A stretch of DNA of 64,000 bases from Frankia sp. AgB32 (GCF_023243045.1 NZ_JALKFX010000005.1:1-64000); one strand, 5' to 3'. Numbered from the stretch's first letter, positions 33,263 to 42,544 are shown. Numbers and translations: made by a program. Notes: generated from the letters alone by a model not told the origin.

Positions 33263-33551
33263 TGTCACGGGCTGACTGTACGGCGAAGCACCCTCCCGGC
33301 CACCCCCCACCGACCTGCTGGACCACTGCACCGGTGCGCTTCGGCTGTCCCGAGGGACACAGACGCCCGGCCGGAACTCGGCGGAAACCGCGCCGCCATC
33401 TGGTCTCGTTTTGCTGGAGGCGCGGCCTCGTGGGCACCCGGCGGACCGGTTCCGCCTCCACGTCGCCAACGGAGGAGCGGCTCGCCTCGTGACCACCGCC
33501 GCATCGCCCCGACCCGCACTGCCGACCCCCGGCCCGTCACACGACGACCAG

Positions 33552-34571
33552 ATGCGCACAACCCGTCACGACGGTCCAGACCATCTGGTGATCTCCGAAC
33601 ATCCGGTGCTGCGCCGTTTCTGGTACGCGGCCTCCTTCGCCGCCGAACTGGGGTCCGAGCCGCTGGCCCGCACCGTCCTTGGTACCCGGCTGGTGCTGTG
33701 GCGGGCGGCTGCTGGGGAGGCGCCGAGTGTCGCCCTGGACCGGTGCGCCCATCGGGACGCCCCGCTGTCCCGAGGCTGGATCGCGAACTGCCACCTGGTG
33801 TGTCCGTACCACGGCTGGGAGTGGGACGCGGCCGGGCAGACCCGGCGGATTCCGCAGTTTCCAGACTCGCCGCTGCCAGCCCGCGGCGGCCTGACCATGG
33901 TCGCCTCGCAGGAACGTTACGGCCTGGTGTGGGTCTGCCTCGACGACGATCCGCTGGTCGGCATCCCGCCGGTGCCCGAGTACGACGATCCCGCCTGGCG
34001 GGTCGTCCCCGAATACGAGTTCGCCTTCGACTGCACGGCGATGCACCTGCTGGAGAACAACTTCGACCCCGGCCACGTCGCGTTCGTCCATCGCAACACC
34101 TTCGGCAACCCGGACCGCGCCGAGCTGACCGACACCGTCGTCACCCGCGAGACCTACGGCATCCGGACCGAGGGGCGGGTGCCGGTGGACTCCCGGCCCG
34201 GCGAGGCCGGCGAGACGGTGCGCACGACCGTGTCGCGGCTCTACGCCCCGTTCCACGCTCACCTGCACATCACCTACCCGGACGGGCTTCGGCACGTGAT
34301 GGTGAAGGCGATCACGCCGGTCGACGACAACCGCTGCGTGCTTACGCAGATCGTGCTGCGGACCGACGGCGAGGTGGACCGTCCCGCCGCCGACATCCTG
34401 GACTTCGACGTGGCGGTGGAAAACGAGGACCGCGACCTGCTCGAACTGCTGCCCACGCCGTTCCCCTTGGCGCCACACCTCAACGCGCACGTCCGCGCCG
34501 ACCGCAACAGCCTGGCCATCCGCCGCCTGTGGACCGATCTGGTAACTGGTCGGTGGTTGCCCACCTGGTAG
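33552..34571 (+). CDS. Rieske non-heme iron oxygenase, alpha subunit type
   Basis: A 339-residue protein. The Rieske 2Fe-2S site is DRCAHRDAPLSRGWIANC then HLVCPYHGWEWD (Cys65-His67, Cys84-His87). The mononuclear iron site is ENNFDPGHVAFVHRNTF (His175 and His180 with a downstream Asp in the region of DFDVAVENEDRD). This matches the single-component ring-hydroxylating or demethylating oxygenases that need a separate reductase, and none is nearby. ATG 33552 is used; GTG 33489 in the same frame has GGAGGAG upstream and is an alternative. Substrate is unknown. Confidence 0.88.
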   Translation: MRTTRHDGPDHLVISEHPVLRRFWYAASFAAELGSEPLARTVLGTRLVLWRAAAGEAPSVALDRCAHRDAPLSRGWIANCHLVCPYHGWEWDAAGQTRRIPQFPDSPLPARGGLTMVASQERYGLVWVCLDDDPLVGIPPVPEYDDPAWRVVPEYEFAFDCTAMHLLENNFDPGHVAFVHRNTFGNPDRAELTDTVVTRETYGIRTEGRVPVDSRPGEAGETVRTTVSRLYAPFHAHLHITYPDGLRHVMVKAITPVDDNRCVLTQIVLRTDGEVDRPAADILDFDVAVENEDRDLLELLPTPFPLAPHLNAHVRADRNSLAIRRLWTDLVTGRWLPTW

Positions 34572-34603
34572 GCCACCGCGCGCGAACCCGCGGGCCGGGG
34601 AGC

Positions 34604-35185
34604 CTAGAGTTCGTCGGCGCCGGGCGCGCCGTTGACCAGGATGTCGGCTCGGCCGGCGACGTCGTCGGCCGCGAGGTAGCGCTCCTCCTGGCCAGCCCAG
34701 CGGTCCCAGTGCGGGATGAAGGTGTCGCCGTCGCGGGCCAGCGCGCGCCGGCGGCGCAGCGACGCCGGCGCGGCGACGTAGACCAGGCCCGACAGGAGGG
34801 GGGCCGCCGCCCGCGCGCCGGCACCGACGCCCTCGACCACCAGCAGGCCGACCGGGTCGAGGGTCACCAGCGCTCCGTAACGTCCCGCCGCCCAGTCATA
34901 TCGCCGCCAGCGTGGCCGGCGACCGTCGGCGAGCGGCCGCAGAATGCCCTCCACGAGCTGCCCGACACCGGAGGCGAGCCCGTCCCAGCCGTCGTACAGG
35001 TCGTCCATCGGCAGGACGGGCGCCCCGAGGCGCCCCGCGACCGCCCGGGCGAGAGTGGTTTTTCCCCCGCCGGAACGGCCATCCACCGCGAGAACCCGGG
35101 TGTTGCCGGCCCGTGTGGGCCGGCGCGCAAACCACCGGGCGACCCGCGCCGCGGCCGCGTCGATCGAGTCCACTCGCAGTGACAC
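34604..35185 (-). CDS. Uridine-kinase-like P-loop protein
   Basis: Walker A VLAVDGRSGGGKTTLARAVA near residue 30 is followed by VLPMDDLYDGWDGLASGV, the typical uridine/cytidine kinase substrate loop, then RRYDWAAGRYGALVTLDPV and LLVVEGVGAGARAAAPLL, with RWAGQEERYLAADDVAGRA near the end. It is most like the uncharacterised actinobacterial uridine kinase-like family. GTG 35185 is chosen. The 3' end of the XRE relic lies 22 bp upstream, suggesting one leftward unit. Confidence 0.82.
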   Translation of the reverse strand: MSLRVDSIDAAAARVARWFARRPTRAGNTRVLAVDGRSGGGKTTLARAVAGRLGAPVLPMDDLYDGWDGLASGVGQLVEGILRPLADGRRPRWRRYDWAAGRYGALVTLDPVGLLVVEGVGAGARAAAPLLSGLVYVAAPASLRRRRALARDGDTFIPHWDRWAGQEERYLAADDVAGRADILVNGAPGADEL

Positions 35186-35207
35186 CCCCGCCGCGGACAG
35201 GCCCGGA

Positions 35208-35913
35208 TCAGTGGCGGTGCGGGGCGACCGCGAACTCCGGGTGCGCCCGCAGCCGGGAGAGCCGGTCACGGCTGTCGCCGTCACCCGGGGTGTAGATGAC
35301 CAGACGGTTGCCGGGCCGATCGGTCAGGTCGAGGCTGGTCGACCGCATCGCGATGTAGCCGACCTCCGGATACCAGAACACCTTGTCGCACGGGCGTGGC
35401 GGCGCCACGTCGTGGGTGGCCCACACTGGCGTACGCCTCGTTCCAGCTCAGCACGTCCGAGCGGGCGTTCATCAGCATGGCGGGCAACGGATCGAGGGCG
35501 CCGAGGATCGCGGGCGCATCCCGCGGGACGTCGTCGTCCTTGTCCGAGGCGGGCTGCGCCTGCGGCACGTCGGCCAGCCGGTGGAGATGCTGCCGCTCGG
35601 CGTCGTCGAGGCGCAGTGTGCGGGCGACGGCGTCGAGAACCTGGCCGCTGGCGTTGATGGGACCGCCCTGTTCCAGCCAGGTGTACCAGGTGACGCCCAC
35701 CCCGGCGAGCTGCGCGACCTCCTCGCGGCGCAGCCCGGGAGTGCGCCGGCGGGGGCCGGGCGGCATGCCGACCGCCTCCGGGCTGATGCGCTCACGCCGG
35801 CTGCGCAGGAACAACGCCAGCTCGCCGCGCCGTCGCCCGCGGGCGCCGAGGCGGGCCGGTGACACGGAGGAGATGTCTCGCACCGCGGCCGGGACCTTTA
35901 CGGGCGTCGTCAT
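35208..35913 (-). pseudogene. XRE regulator with MmyB-like domain, internal deletion and frameshift
   Basis: From ATG 35913: the HTH region LALFLRSRRERISPEAVGMP then GLRREEVAQLAGVGVTWYTW and LEQG, then MLMNARSDVLSWNEAYASVG, the start of the MmyB-type ligand domain. The frame then goes astray, and another frame supplies the domain's end: KVFWYPEVGYIAMRSTSLDL then RPGNRLVIYTPGDGDS to a stop at 35208. About 80 residues of the MmyB domain between these parts are missing. It is divergent from an MFS exporter that is also broken, as expected if the pair decayed together. Confidence 0.82.
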
Positions 35914-35955
35914 AACCACAGCCTCGCCGGAGTCGAGATGATGCGCCAGGTGCTG

Positions 35956-35994
35956 TCAGTACCAGTATGAGCAGGCTCTCGGTACCAGTACCAG
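35956..35994. promoter_or_regulatory. Direct repeats in the XRE/MFS divergent promoter
   Basis: CAGTACCAGTATGAG and GGTACCAGTACCAGG lie within 40 bp, three occurrences of a GTACCAGTA-like core. This is a likely operator of the divergent XRE regulator. Confidence 0.5.
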
Positions 35995-36014
35995 GTTGGC
36001 TCCACGCTCCATGC

Positions 36015-36895
36015 ATGTCGCGGAACACGCCAGCTGCCCCTGCACTGTCATCCCGTCGTGAACCACTGACCCGACACGGACCTTCCAGCTCCCAGGCCAC
36101 CCCGCCCGCCGCTGGGCGGGCCCGGGCCAGCGGGGTGCTGCTCGCCGTCATTCTGGTCGGGCAGTTCATGGCGGTCCTCGATCAGCATCGTGAACGTCGC
36201 CCTGCCCACACTGCGGGCCGACCTGGACGTCTCCGACGCCGGCCTGCAGCTGGTCGCCGCCGGTTACATCCTCGCCTACGCCGTGTTCCTGATCACCGGC
36301 GCTCGCCTCGGCGGCATCATCGGCTATCGGCGGGCATTCCTGCTCGGCCTCGCCGGATTCGCCCTCACTTCCGCCGTCTGCGGGGTGGCGCCGCAGACGG
36401 GGACGCTCATCGCCTCCCGGTTCCTGCAGGGTGCCAGTGCCGCGCTGATGACACCGCAGGTGATGAGCCTGATCCAGCGGAACTTCGCCGGGCCCGCGCT
36501 GGCCCGGGCTCTGGGGTACTTCGCGGCGGTGATCGCCGGTGGGGTGGTCGTCGGCGAGGCCGCCGGAGGGCTGCTCGTCAGTGCCGACCTGTTCGACACC
36601 GGCTGGCGGGCCGTCTTCCTCGTCAACGTGCCGATCGGACTGCTGCTGTTCGTCGCCGCGCCACGCGTCCTGCCGCGGGACGAGGCGCGGCACGGACCGT
36701 CCCTGGACGCGCCTGGCCTGTTCGTCCTGTCCGCCACGGTGCTGCTGTTCGTGCTGCCGCTGGTGCTGGGCCACGACCTGGGCTGGCCGGCGTGGGCGTT
36801 CGCGTCGCTGGCCGCGTCGGTCGTGCTCGCCGTCGTGTTCGTCGTGGTGGAGCGGCAGGTGTCCGCCGCCGGTGGGCGCCCGCTGAAGCGCGGCG
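36015..36895 (+). pseudogene. DHA2-type MFS exporter, frameshifted at the start and 3'-truncated
   Basis: From ATG 36015 the frame reads a polar leader and the first helix RASGVLLAVILVGQFMAVLD. An indel near 36180 then moves the homology to the next frame: SIVNVALPTLRADLDVSDAG, YILAYAVFLITGARLGGIIG then YRRAFLLGLAGFALTSAVCG, and so on through about seven more helices to VVFVVVERQVSAAGGRPL at about 36890. DHA2 proteins need 14 helices, and the second half is absent. The following 190 bp read as unrelated Arg-rich sequence up to the kinase gene. Confidence 0.82.
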
Positions 36896-37175
36896 TTCCT
36901 GACCCGCGGCACGGCACGCCAGCGGGCCTCGGCGGGCGTCCCGCAGTCGCCACCTGTCACCACCGTCGTCCCGTCGCAGGCCGCGCCAGCCGGGCTCGGC
37001 GAGGTCGCCGAGGTCGGGGCCGCCAGCAACGGGCTCGCGGCCGTGCCGGCGCTGGCGCCGCCGATCCTCGACGCCGAGCGGTGAGGTGACTGCCCCGTCC
37101 GTCCAGGTTCGGCCCGACAGGGATACTGGGACAGGACGGGGCATTCCACTGCGGCGGGGCGGGGCGGGAACGGCG

Positions 37176-39347
37176 ATGGCGGACCTCCCGGCCGGTGTCG
37201 AGCCGTTGGAGGACGACGACCCGTCGGCGGTCGGCCCGTACAAGCTCGCCGGCAGGCTCGGCGTCGGCGGGATGGGCACGGTCTACTACGGTCGGTCCCC
37301 CGCCGGGCGCCCGGTCGCCGTGAAGGTCATCCGTCGTGACTTCGCCCGCGAGCCGCACTTTCGCAGTCGTTTCGCGCGGGAGGCCCAGGCGGCGCGCCGG
37401 GTCGCCCGGTTCTGCACCGCCGAGGTGCTGGACGTCGACACCGACCGCGCCGAGCCGTACCTGGTCACCGAGTTCATCGAGGGCCCCACGCTGGCCGGGC
37501 GGGTGCGGCGCGGCGGCCCGCTCGACGCCGCCGAACTCGAACGCCTCGGCGTGGCCGTCGCGGGCGCGCTGGGCGCCATCCACGGGGCGAACCTGATCCA
37601 CCGGGATCTCAAGCCGGGCAACATCCTGCTGTCCCCGTCGGGCGCCCGGGTCATCGACTTCGGCATCGCCCGGTCGCTGGAGTCCACCACCACCCTGACC
37701 CACCGGGGGGTCATCGGCACTCCGGCGTTCATGGCACCGGAGCAGGCACTCGGCGAACCGCTGACACCCGCCGCCGACATCCATGCCTGGGGTGGGGTGA
37801 TGCTGTTCGCCGCCACGGGCCGCACCCCGCACGGCGAGGCGATCACCCCGGTACTGCTGTACCGCATCGTGCATGACCAGCCGGACCTCTCCGGCCTCGC
37901 CCCCGAGCTGCGCGACCTCGTCGAGTGGACGATGCAGCGCGACCCGGCGGCGCGTCCGACGGCGAGCGCCCTGCTGCTGCGGCTGACCGGAGCCACCCCC
38001 GCGCCGACCACCGTCGGCGAGATCGGCACACCTGGTTCAGCGGCTGTCCCCCGCCCGCCCGGCGCGGTACGCGACTCGCCCACGCGGCTTCTCCACGACC
38101 CGCGGCCGACGGCCGGGCAGGACATGCCCCAGGACGGCTCCGCCGAGGAACCCCGACGAGCCCGCCGGACACAACCAGCCCGCCGCCGCACGCCCTCCCG
38201 TCCGCGGTGGCCGGCGCACCCGCCTCGGTGGCCACTGGTGGCGGCCGCCATCGCCACGCTGCTCGCGACCGGCGGGATAGGACTCGCCGTGTCGCAGCGC
38301 GACCGCGGTGGGCCTACGGCGCCTTCGCCGCAGGCCACCGCCGCCGCAACCGCGGGTGTGATCACGCTGGCCGACTATCGCGGACGGACGAGTGCCGTGG
38401 CGGTGGAGCGACTTCGGCGGGCGGGGTTCGTGGCACGCAGCATGTCGGAGCCGAGCGGCGCGGCCTCCCGGGGACGCGTGATCGACACGTCACCCCCGGC
38501 GGGCACCCGCCTCGCCCCGGGCAGCACGGTGGTGGTGCGCATCGGCGACGGCTCGCAGGCCGAGGCCCGGGGTTGGCGGGTCTTCAAGCAGTACACCGAC
38601 AGCAGTTCGATCAACGAGAGCCCGATCATCCTCGTGAGCCCCGCCGGCGCCGAGCGTCAGGTCGGAGTCGGGGACAACCCGGCGCTCGCGCCGGATGGCA
38701 GCCGGGTCGTGTTCACCAGTACCGCCGGGGAGATCGTCAGCCTCCGGACCGCCGGCGGCGGGGACGAGCGGCAGCTCACCGACGAACCCGACGGGTCGTC
38801 CGACAGCGCGGTCTACTCCCCCGACGGTCGCACGATCGCCTACGCCCGCAACATCGGCGGCGTCTTCCTGATCAACGCCGACGGCGGCGGCCGCCAGCGG
38901 ATCAGCCAGGTCCGGGACGCCTTCGAGCTGTCCTGGTCACCGGACGGCACCAAGCTGGTCTATCGCAATGGCGCCGACCAGTCTCTCCACATTCTGGCCC
39001 GCGACGGCGCCGACCATGTGCTGACAGGCTCGCCGGTGCCGGGGGCCGGCGCGGGTGAGCCGGCCTGGTCCCCCGACGGCCACACGATCGCGTTCAGCAC
39101 CGCCGCGGGAGGCGTTTTCCTGATCGACGCGGATGGCGGCGAGCCTCTCCGGGTCGGCGGTTCCGGCACGTGGCATCCGAGCTGGTCGCCGCAGGGCGGC
39201 CTCGTGTACGTCGAGGACATGGCGGCGACCCAGTTCTTCGCGGCGACCGGCCCGGTCCACGTCATGAATCCCGATGGTTCCGGCGACCGCCTGCTCGGCT
39301 CCGGGACGGCGAGCGGCCCCGTCCGCTGGGCGATCCCCCCGGGGTGA
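37176..39347 (+). CDS. Membrane Ser/Thr protein kinase with PASTA domain and beta-propeller sensor
   Basis: A 723-residue protein. The kinase domain (about residues 20-285) has GRLGVGGMGTVYYG, VAVKVI (Lys50), IHRDLKPGNILL (Asp144), DFGIARS (161-163) and GTPAFMAPEQAL, so it looks active. A Pro/Arg-rich juxtamembrane segment and one helix (WPLVAAAIATLLATGGIGLA, about 350-370) follow. Outside there is one PASTA-like unit (TSAVAVERLRRAGF up to GSTVVVRIGDG) and a TolB/WD40-like propeller with repeated SPDGRTIAYARN, SPDGTKLVYRN and SPDGHTIAFST blades. PASTA units bind muropeptides in PknB relatives. ATG 37176 has GGGGCGGGAA upstream. Confidence 0.92.
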   Translation: MADLPAGVEPLEDDDPSAVGPYKLAGRLGVGGMGTVYYGRSPAGRPVAVKVIRRDFAREPHFRSRFAREAQAARRVARFCTAEVLDVDTDRAEPYLVTEFIEGPTLAGRVRRGGPLDAAELERLGVAVAGALGAIHGANLIHRDLKPGNILLSPSGARVIDFGIARSLESTTTLTHRGVIGTPAFMAPEQALGEPLTPAADIHAWGGVMLFAATGRTPHGEAITPVLLYRIVHDQPDLSGLAPELRDLVEWTMQRDPAARPTASALLLRLTGATPAPTTVGEIGTPGSAAVPRPPGAVRDSPTRLLHDPRPTAGQDMPQDGSAEEPRRARRTQPARRRTPSRPRWPAHPPRWPLVAAAIATLLATGGIGLAVSQRDRGGPTAPSPQATAAATAGVITLADYRGRTSAVAVERLRRAGFVARSMSEPSGAASRGRVIDTSPPAGTRLAPGSTVVVRIGDGSQAEARGWRVFKQYTDSSSINESPIILVSPAGAERQVGVGDNPALAPDGSRVVFTSTAGEIVSLRTAGGGDERQLTDEPDGSSDSAVYSPDGRTIAYARNIGGVFLINADGGGRQRISQVRDAFELSWSPDGTKLVYRNGADQSLHILARDGADHVLTGSPVPGAGAGEPAWSPDGHTIAFSTAAGGVFLIDADGGEPLRVGGSGTWHPSWSPQGGLVYVEDMAATQFFAATGPVHVMNPDGSGDRLLGSGTASGPVRWAIPPG

Positions 39348-39410
39348 CGCGGCATTCCGGCCCCGGCAGGCGTCAACACCGGGCCGGCCTACGGATCTGG
39401 GACGGCGGGC

Positions 39411-39442
39411 GGTGCGCCCCGGCCGGAAGGCCAGGGCGCACC
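39411..39442. terminator. Bidirectional hairpin terminator
   Basis: Outer arms GGTGCGCCC and GGGCGCACC enclose an inner GGCC-GGAA-GGCC hairpin. It lies between the convergent kinase (ends 39347) and small beta-trefoil-like gene (ends 39514). No U-tract, as usual in high-GC actinobacteria. Confidence 0.75.
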
Positions 39443-39513
39443 GAGAGGACGCCGCTCCTCACAGTCCGCGCGACGCCGGGCGGCCGGCCGACGGGTGAGC
39501 CGGCCAGGCCAGA

Positions 39514-39936
39514 TCAGCCGGCCGGCGTCAGGGCCCAGCCGCGGTCCTCGTCGAAGACCGGCGACAGGGCGACGAGCGGCGGGAAGATCAGGGCCGGGTG
39601 CAGGCCGAGGGTGAGCGGGTTGTCGACGACGCCGATGGTGAACGTGCCGGGCCGCGGGCCTTCGGAGATCCGCCACTCGCGCGGCTCCGGCCGCGGGAGG
39701 ACCCGCTCGAACACGTCGGGCTCACCCTCGAACCCGACGAAGAGAGGACCGGACGCGCGGCGGATCGTGTAGGTGCTGTCGCCGTTGCTTCCGTTACCTG
39801 AATTCTTGATTTCCCAGTCCTGCCCGGGCCCCTCGCCGGGCAGGAGGAAAAGGTTGCGGTTGTCGGGCGAGCTCAGGGTCAGATTGTCCCGGCCGTCGAT
39901 GCTGATCCGGTACACGCCGTCAGAGATCGTGCTCAT
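39514..39936 (-). CDS. Small beta-rich protein, possibly a beta-trefoil (I66-type inhibitor-like)
   Basis: A 140-residue protein from ATG 39936 behind GGGGAGAG. It has no signal peptide or membrane helix. It is made of short beta strands with Trp/Asp turns: DGVYRISIDGRDNLTLSSPD, GQDWEIKNSGNGSNGDST then YTIRRASGPLFVGFEGE, and PREWRISEGPRPGTFTIGVV. The threefold recurrence of a YxI / W-x-I/V strand pair about every 45 residues suggests a beta-trefoil like the I66 peptidase inhibitors reported in actinobacteria. That assignment is tentative; a cytosolic lectin-like or stress protein is equally possible. Confidence 0.55.
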   Translation of the reverse strand: MSTISDGVYRISIDGRDNLTLSSPDNRNLFLLPGEGPGQDWEIKNSGNGSNGDSTYTIRRASGPLFVGFEGEPDVFERVLPRPEPREWRISEGPRPGTFTIGVVDNPLTLGLHPALIFPPLVALSPVFDEDRGWALTPAG

Positions 39937-40400
39937 ACTCTCCCCGTTTCTGGTCATGCGGTGGCTGGCCTGATGAAGGCCGCAGTCGTACGGGATGGCA
40001 CACGCCTCGCGCCTCGGACACTCCGGGCCGCGACGCGGGTGGAGTACCGCCGACACGGCGACGTGCTCTCGACGCTGGGTGTGCGTGGGCCCGTGAGCAT
40101 GCTGTTCGGAGGTGCTGTTCAGGAGGTGCTGTTCAGGAGGTGCTGTGGCCCGCCCTTGGCGCCAGCGTCATCATGCCCGGCCAAGCGGCGGCGCCGGGCC
40201 CACGCCACTCGGCACTCCGATATGCGTTACATCGCCGACCGGTATGGGAGGGTTGTCGAGCTCGCGCATTTCATTGCGAAAGGCAACCCGCCCGGGAGAT
40301 CGACAGAAGCCATGCACTTCCCACCTTCGGCCGCACACTGCGGACAGCCCCAAGATAATTTATTCGTGCACTTATTAGCCCATACTTTGATTCGGCGCAA
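39937..40400. other. Intergenic with a 14-bp repeat and AT-richer 3' part
   Basis: About 460 bp. The left half may hold the promoter of the leftward beta-trefoil-like gene, and 40108-40148 is a tandem repeat. The right part (40330-40400, including AAGATAATTTATTCGTG and CATACTTTGATTCG) is unusually AT-rich and lies downstream of the rhomboid-like gene. No coding sequence is supported. Confidence 0.5.
40108..40148. repeat. 14-bp tandem repeat with Shine-Dalgarno-like core
   Basis: GGAGGTGCTGTTCA is repeated 2.9 times. Each copy contains GGAGGTG, a strong ribosome-site-like sequence, but no convincing gene follows. Confidence 0.9.
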
Positions 40401-41264
40401 TTACCGCTGAGCAGCTGTCGCGACGGCGGCGCCGGGCGCCTCCGTCGGATCCGCGGCCGGCGGGGCGGGCACGGATGCGCGGTCCGGATCGGCGCGGCGG
40501 CGCAGAGCGGGGACGGTCGCGGCGAGCGCGCCCAGAGCGAAGGCGGCGATGTGGCCGACGCTGTCGAGGTCGACGTCGACCACACCGTAGGTCATCGCCG
40601 GCAGGATGGCGACCAGCGCGAGCCTGGCGACCGTCCGCAGCTGGTGGCGGCTGGGCAGCACCACCACTGCCGCGAGGGAGGCCGCGACGACGTAGCTCGG
40701 ACCGACGTCCAGGATGTGCAGCGCGCTGGCGGGGAGCTGCCGGTCGGCCACCCGCAGCCCGAGGACGCCCTCCGAGATGAGCGTGGCGCCGGTGTGCCCG
40801 CCGAACAGCACCCCGAAAGCGGCCAGGCTGCCGACCGTGTACTCCAGTCCGCCGACCGCGAGACCGGCGAGAGCGACCCAGGGCGCGACCGGTCCATCGG
40901 TGACCCACGGGATGCTGCCCAGCAGAACTCCCAGCGGATGGTGCACGAGCTGGTCCAGGGTGGTGCTCGTCGCCCACTGCCAGCGGTGGGTCACCTCGGG
41001 GGCGGTAACGCGCATCACCCGGGCCGCGATCAGTGCCGCCACCAGCACCGAGGTCACCGGGAAGCGGCGTGCGAGGGAACCCCCGGCGGCCGCCGACGCC
41101 AGTACGCGCCGCGCCGAGCGGGCCGCGGCCGCGGTGCGGGCCACCGGCAGCCTCGTCGGCCTGCCGTCGAGGCGCGGCGCGGACAGGGGCGCGCCACCGG
41201 GCGACAGCGGGCTGGGCGCCGCGAACCCGCGTCGGCAGTCATGCCATGGATCTGGACGCTTCAC
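40401..41264 (-). CDS. Rhomboid-like membrane protein
   Basis: A 287-residue protein from GTG 41264. A basic N-terminus of about 65 residues precedes about six membrane segments: FPVTSVLVAALIAARVM, VAPWVALAGLAVGGLEYTV then GSLAAFGVLFGGHTGATLIS, DVGPSYVVAASLAAVVVLPS, LVAILPAMTYGVVDVDLDS and VGHIAAFALGALAATVPAL. The order of a small-residue Ser helix (GPSY) and a late GHxxAFxxG helix resembles the actinobacterial rhomboid-like family (PF20401 type). A true GxSG active-site motif is not evident, so it may be an inactive pseudoprotease. It ends in a Pro/Ala-rich tail. Confidence 0.72.
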   Translation of the reverse strand: MKRPDPWHDCRRGFAAPSPLSPGGAPLSAPRLDGRPTRLPVARTAAAARSARRVLASAAAGGSLARRFPVTSVLVAALIAARVMRVTAPEVTHRWQWATSTTLDQLVHHPLGVLLGSIPWVTDGPVAPWVALAGLAVGGLEYTVGSLAAFGVLFGGHTGATLISEGVLGLRVADRQLPASALHILDVGPSYVVAASLAAVVVLPSRHQLRTVARLALVAILPAMTYGVVDVDLDSVGHIAAFALGALAATVPALRRRADPDRASVPAPPAADPTEAPGAAVATAAQR

Positions 41265-41431
41265 GGAGCACCCCCACCCGACGAGGAACGCGTACATCCT
41301 TTTGTGACATCGTGACCTGGCTCGGCATTCCCCGTGACAGCACCAGCCATGCCGCCATGGGGATTTCCATAGTTCGGACGACTCCGCGGCGAAGGGCCGC
41401 CGATGTGCTGGGGTCGGGTGGCCGAGGCGGC

Positions 41432-42544
41432 CTACGCCCGGGCGGTCCTGGTCCGGGTGGTGTGCGCGCGGGGCAGCCGAACCTGTACCGCGCGGTGCGG
41501 GGCGAGGGACCAGGCGAGCCCGTCGCGCAGCGCCGGGCGCCACACGCCGAAGTCGTGGCCGCCGGGGCGCAGGCGCAGCACGACGGTGAACCCCGCCCGG
41601 GCAGCCAGGGTAGTGGCCATCGCGCGGGTGTCCCCGTACGCCTCACGGTCGGACACGCCGCAGTCGAACCAGATCCGCATCGGGGGATCCGCCGGCAGGT
41701 GCGCGGCGTAGCGGGCCGGGGTGTTCGCCGCGACGACGCGGGCCAGGTCGGCCCTGCGCCCGAACAGTCCGACCATCCCGCCGTCGTGGGTGGGTCGGTC
41801 CATGCCGGACATGTCGACGATCGTGGCGACCAGGTCGCGATGGCGCAGGCCCAGGTTGAGCGCGCAGAACCCGCCCGCGGACATCCCGGCGAAGGTGCGG
41901 TCGGTGCGCCCCGGCAGCACCCGCAGCCGGGCGTCGATCGTGGGGATCACGTCGTCGACCAGGTAGGTCTCGATGTGTTCGCCGGGCCGATCGACGCATT
42001 CGCTGTCGTCGAGCCAGCCATGGCTCAGGCGGGGGGCGACGAGGATCGCCGCCCGGTGGTCCGCGGCGAGCCACGCCCCGGTCTGCGCCGCCCGGTCCGC
42101 CCGGAACCAGTCGACGGGCACGCCCGGCGAGCCGTGCATCAGGTAGACCACCGGGAAGCGGGCGTGCGGCTCGCTGAAGTACTGCGGCGGGAGGTAGATC
42201 AGCGCCTGCTGGACGCCGAAGCCGCTGCGCACCCCGGGTATCCGCAGGGTCACGACAGTCCCCTGCGGGTGCGTGCGCGCCGGCGTGGCGGCGACGGCAA
42301 CCCGCGACGACGAGGCTGGCCATGACCTCACCCCGACGACGTCGTCCACGCGCGGCAGGTAGCTGTAGTGCGCGTTGACGAGGTCGGCGGCGGTGGCAAC
42401 GCTGAGCACGACGGCCAGGCCGGCCGCCGCGATGGTGACGGCCCGGCCACGGCGGGACAGCCGCACGCAGGTCACCCAGGCGGCGACCGCCAGGGCGCCG
42501 AGGCCCAGCAGGAACCACTTCCCGATGATGACGACCGAGCCCAC
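41432..42544 (-). CDS. Membrane-anchored esterase of the Esterase D/antigen 85-like fold
   Basis: A 370-residue protein. Two N-terminal hydrophobic segments (WFLLGLGALAVAAWVTCV and VTIAAAGLAVVLSVATAADL) place the catalytic domain outside. The domain has VVYLMHGSPGVPVDWFRADR, DECVDRPGEHIETYLVDDVI-type sequence, the nucleophile TFAGMSAGGFCALNLGLRHR (G-x-S-x-G) and a late RPGGHDFGVWRPALRDGLAW with the probable His. This is the organisation of the putative membrane esterases related to mycolyltransferase folds. Substrate unknown. The DUF2156 gene is 67 bp upstream in the same direction. Confidence 0.82.
   Translation of the reverse strand: MGSVVIIGKWFLLGLGALAVAAWVTCVRLSRRGRAVTIAAAGLAVVLSVATAADLVNAHYSYLPRVDDVVGVRSWPASSSRVAVAATPARTHPQGTVVTLRIPGVRSGFGVQQALIYLPPQYFSEPHARFPVVYLMHGSPGVPVDWFRADRAAQTGAWLAADHRAAILVAPRLSHGWLDDSECVDRPGEHIETYLVDDVIPTIDARLRVLPGRTDRTFAGMSAGGFCALNLGLRHRDLVATIVDMSGMDRPTHDGGMVGLFGRRADLARVVAANTPARYAAHLPADPPMRIWFDCGVSDREAYGDTRAMATTLAARAGFTVVLRLRPGGHDFGVWRPALRDGLAWSLAPHRAVQVRLPRAHTTRTRTARA

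Noticed and set aside
36896-37089. Continuation of the MFS gene or a separate small protein
   Set aside because: After GGRPL no transmembrane pattern remains, and the Arg/Gly-rich translation lacks any family resemblance.
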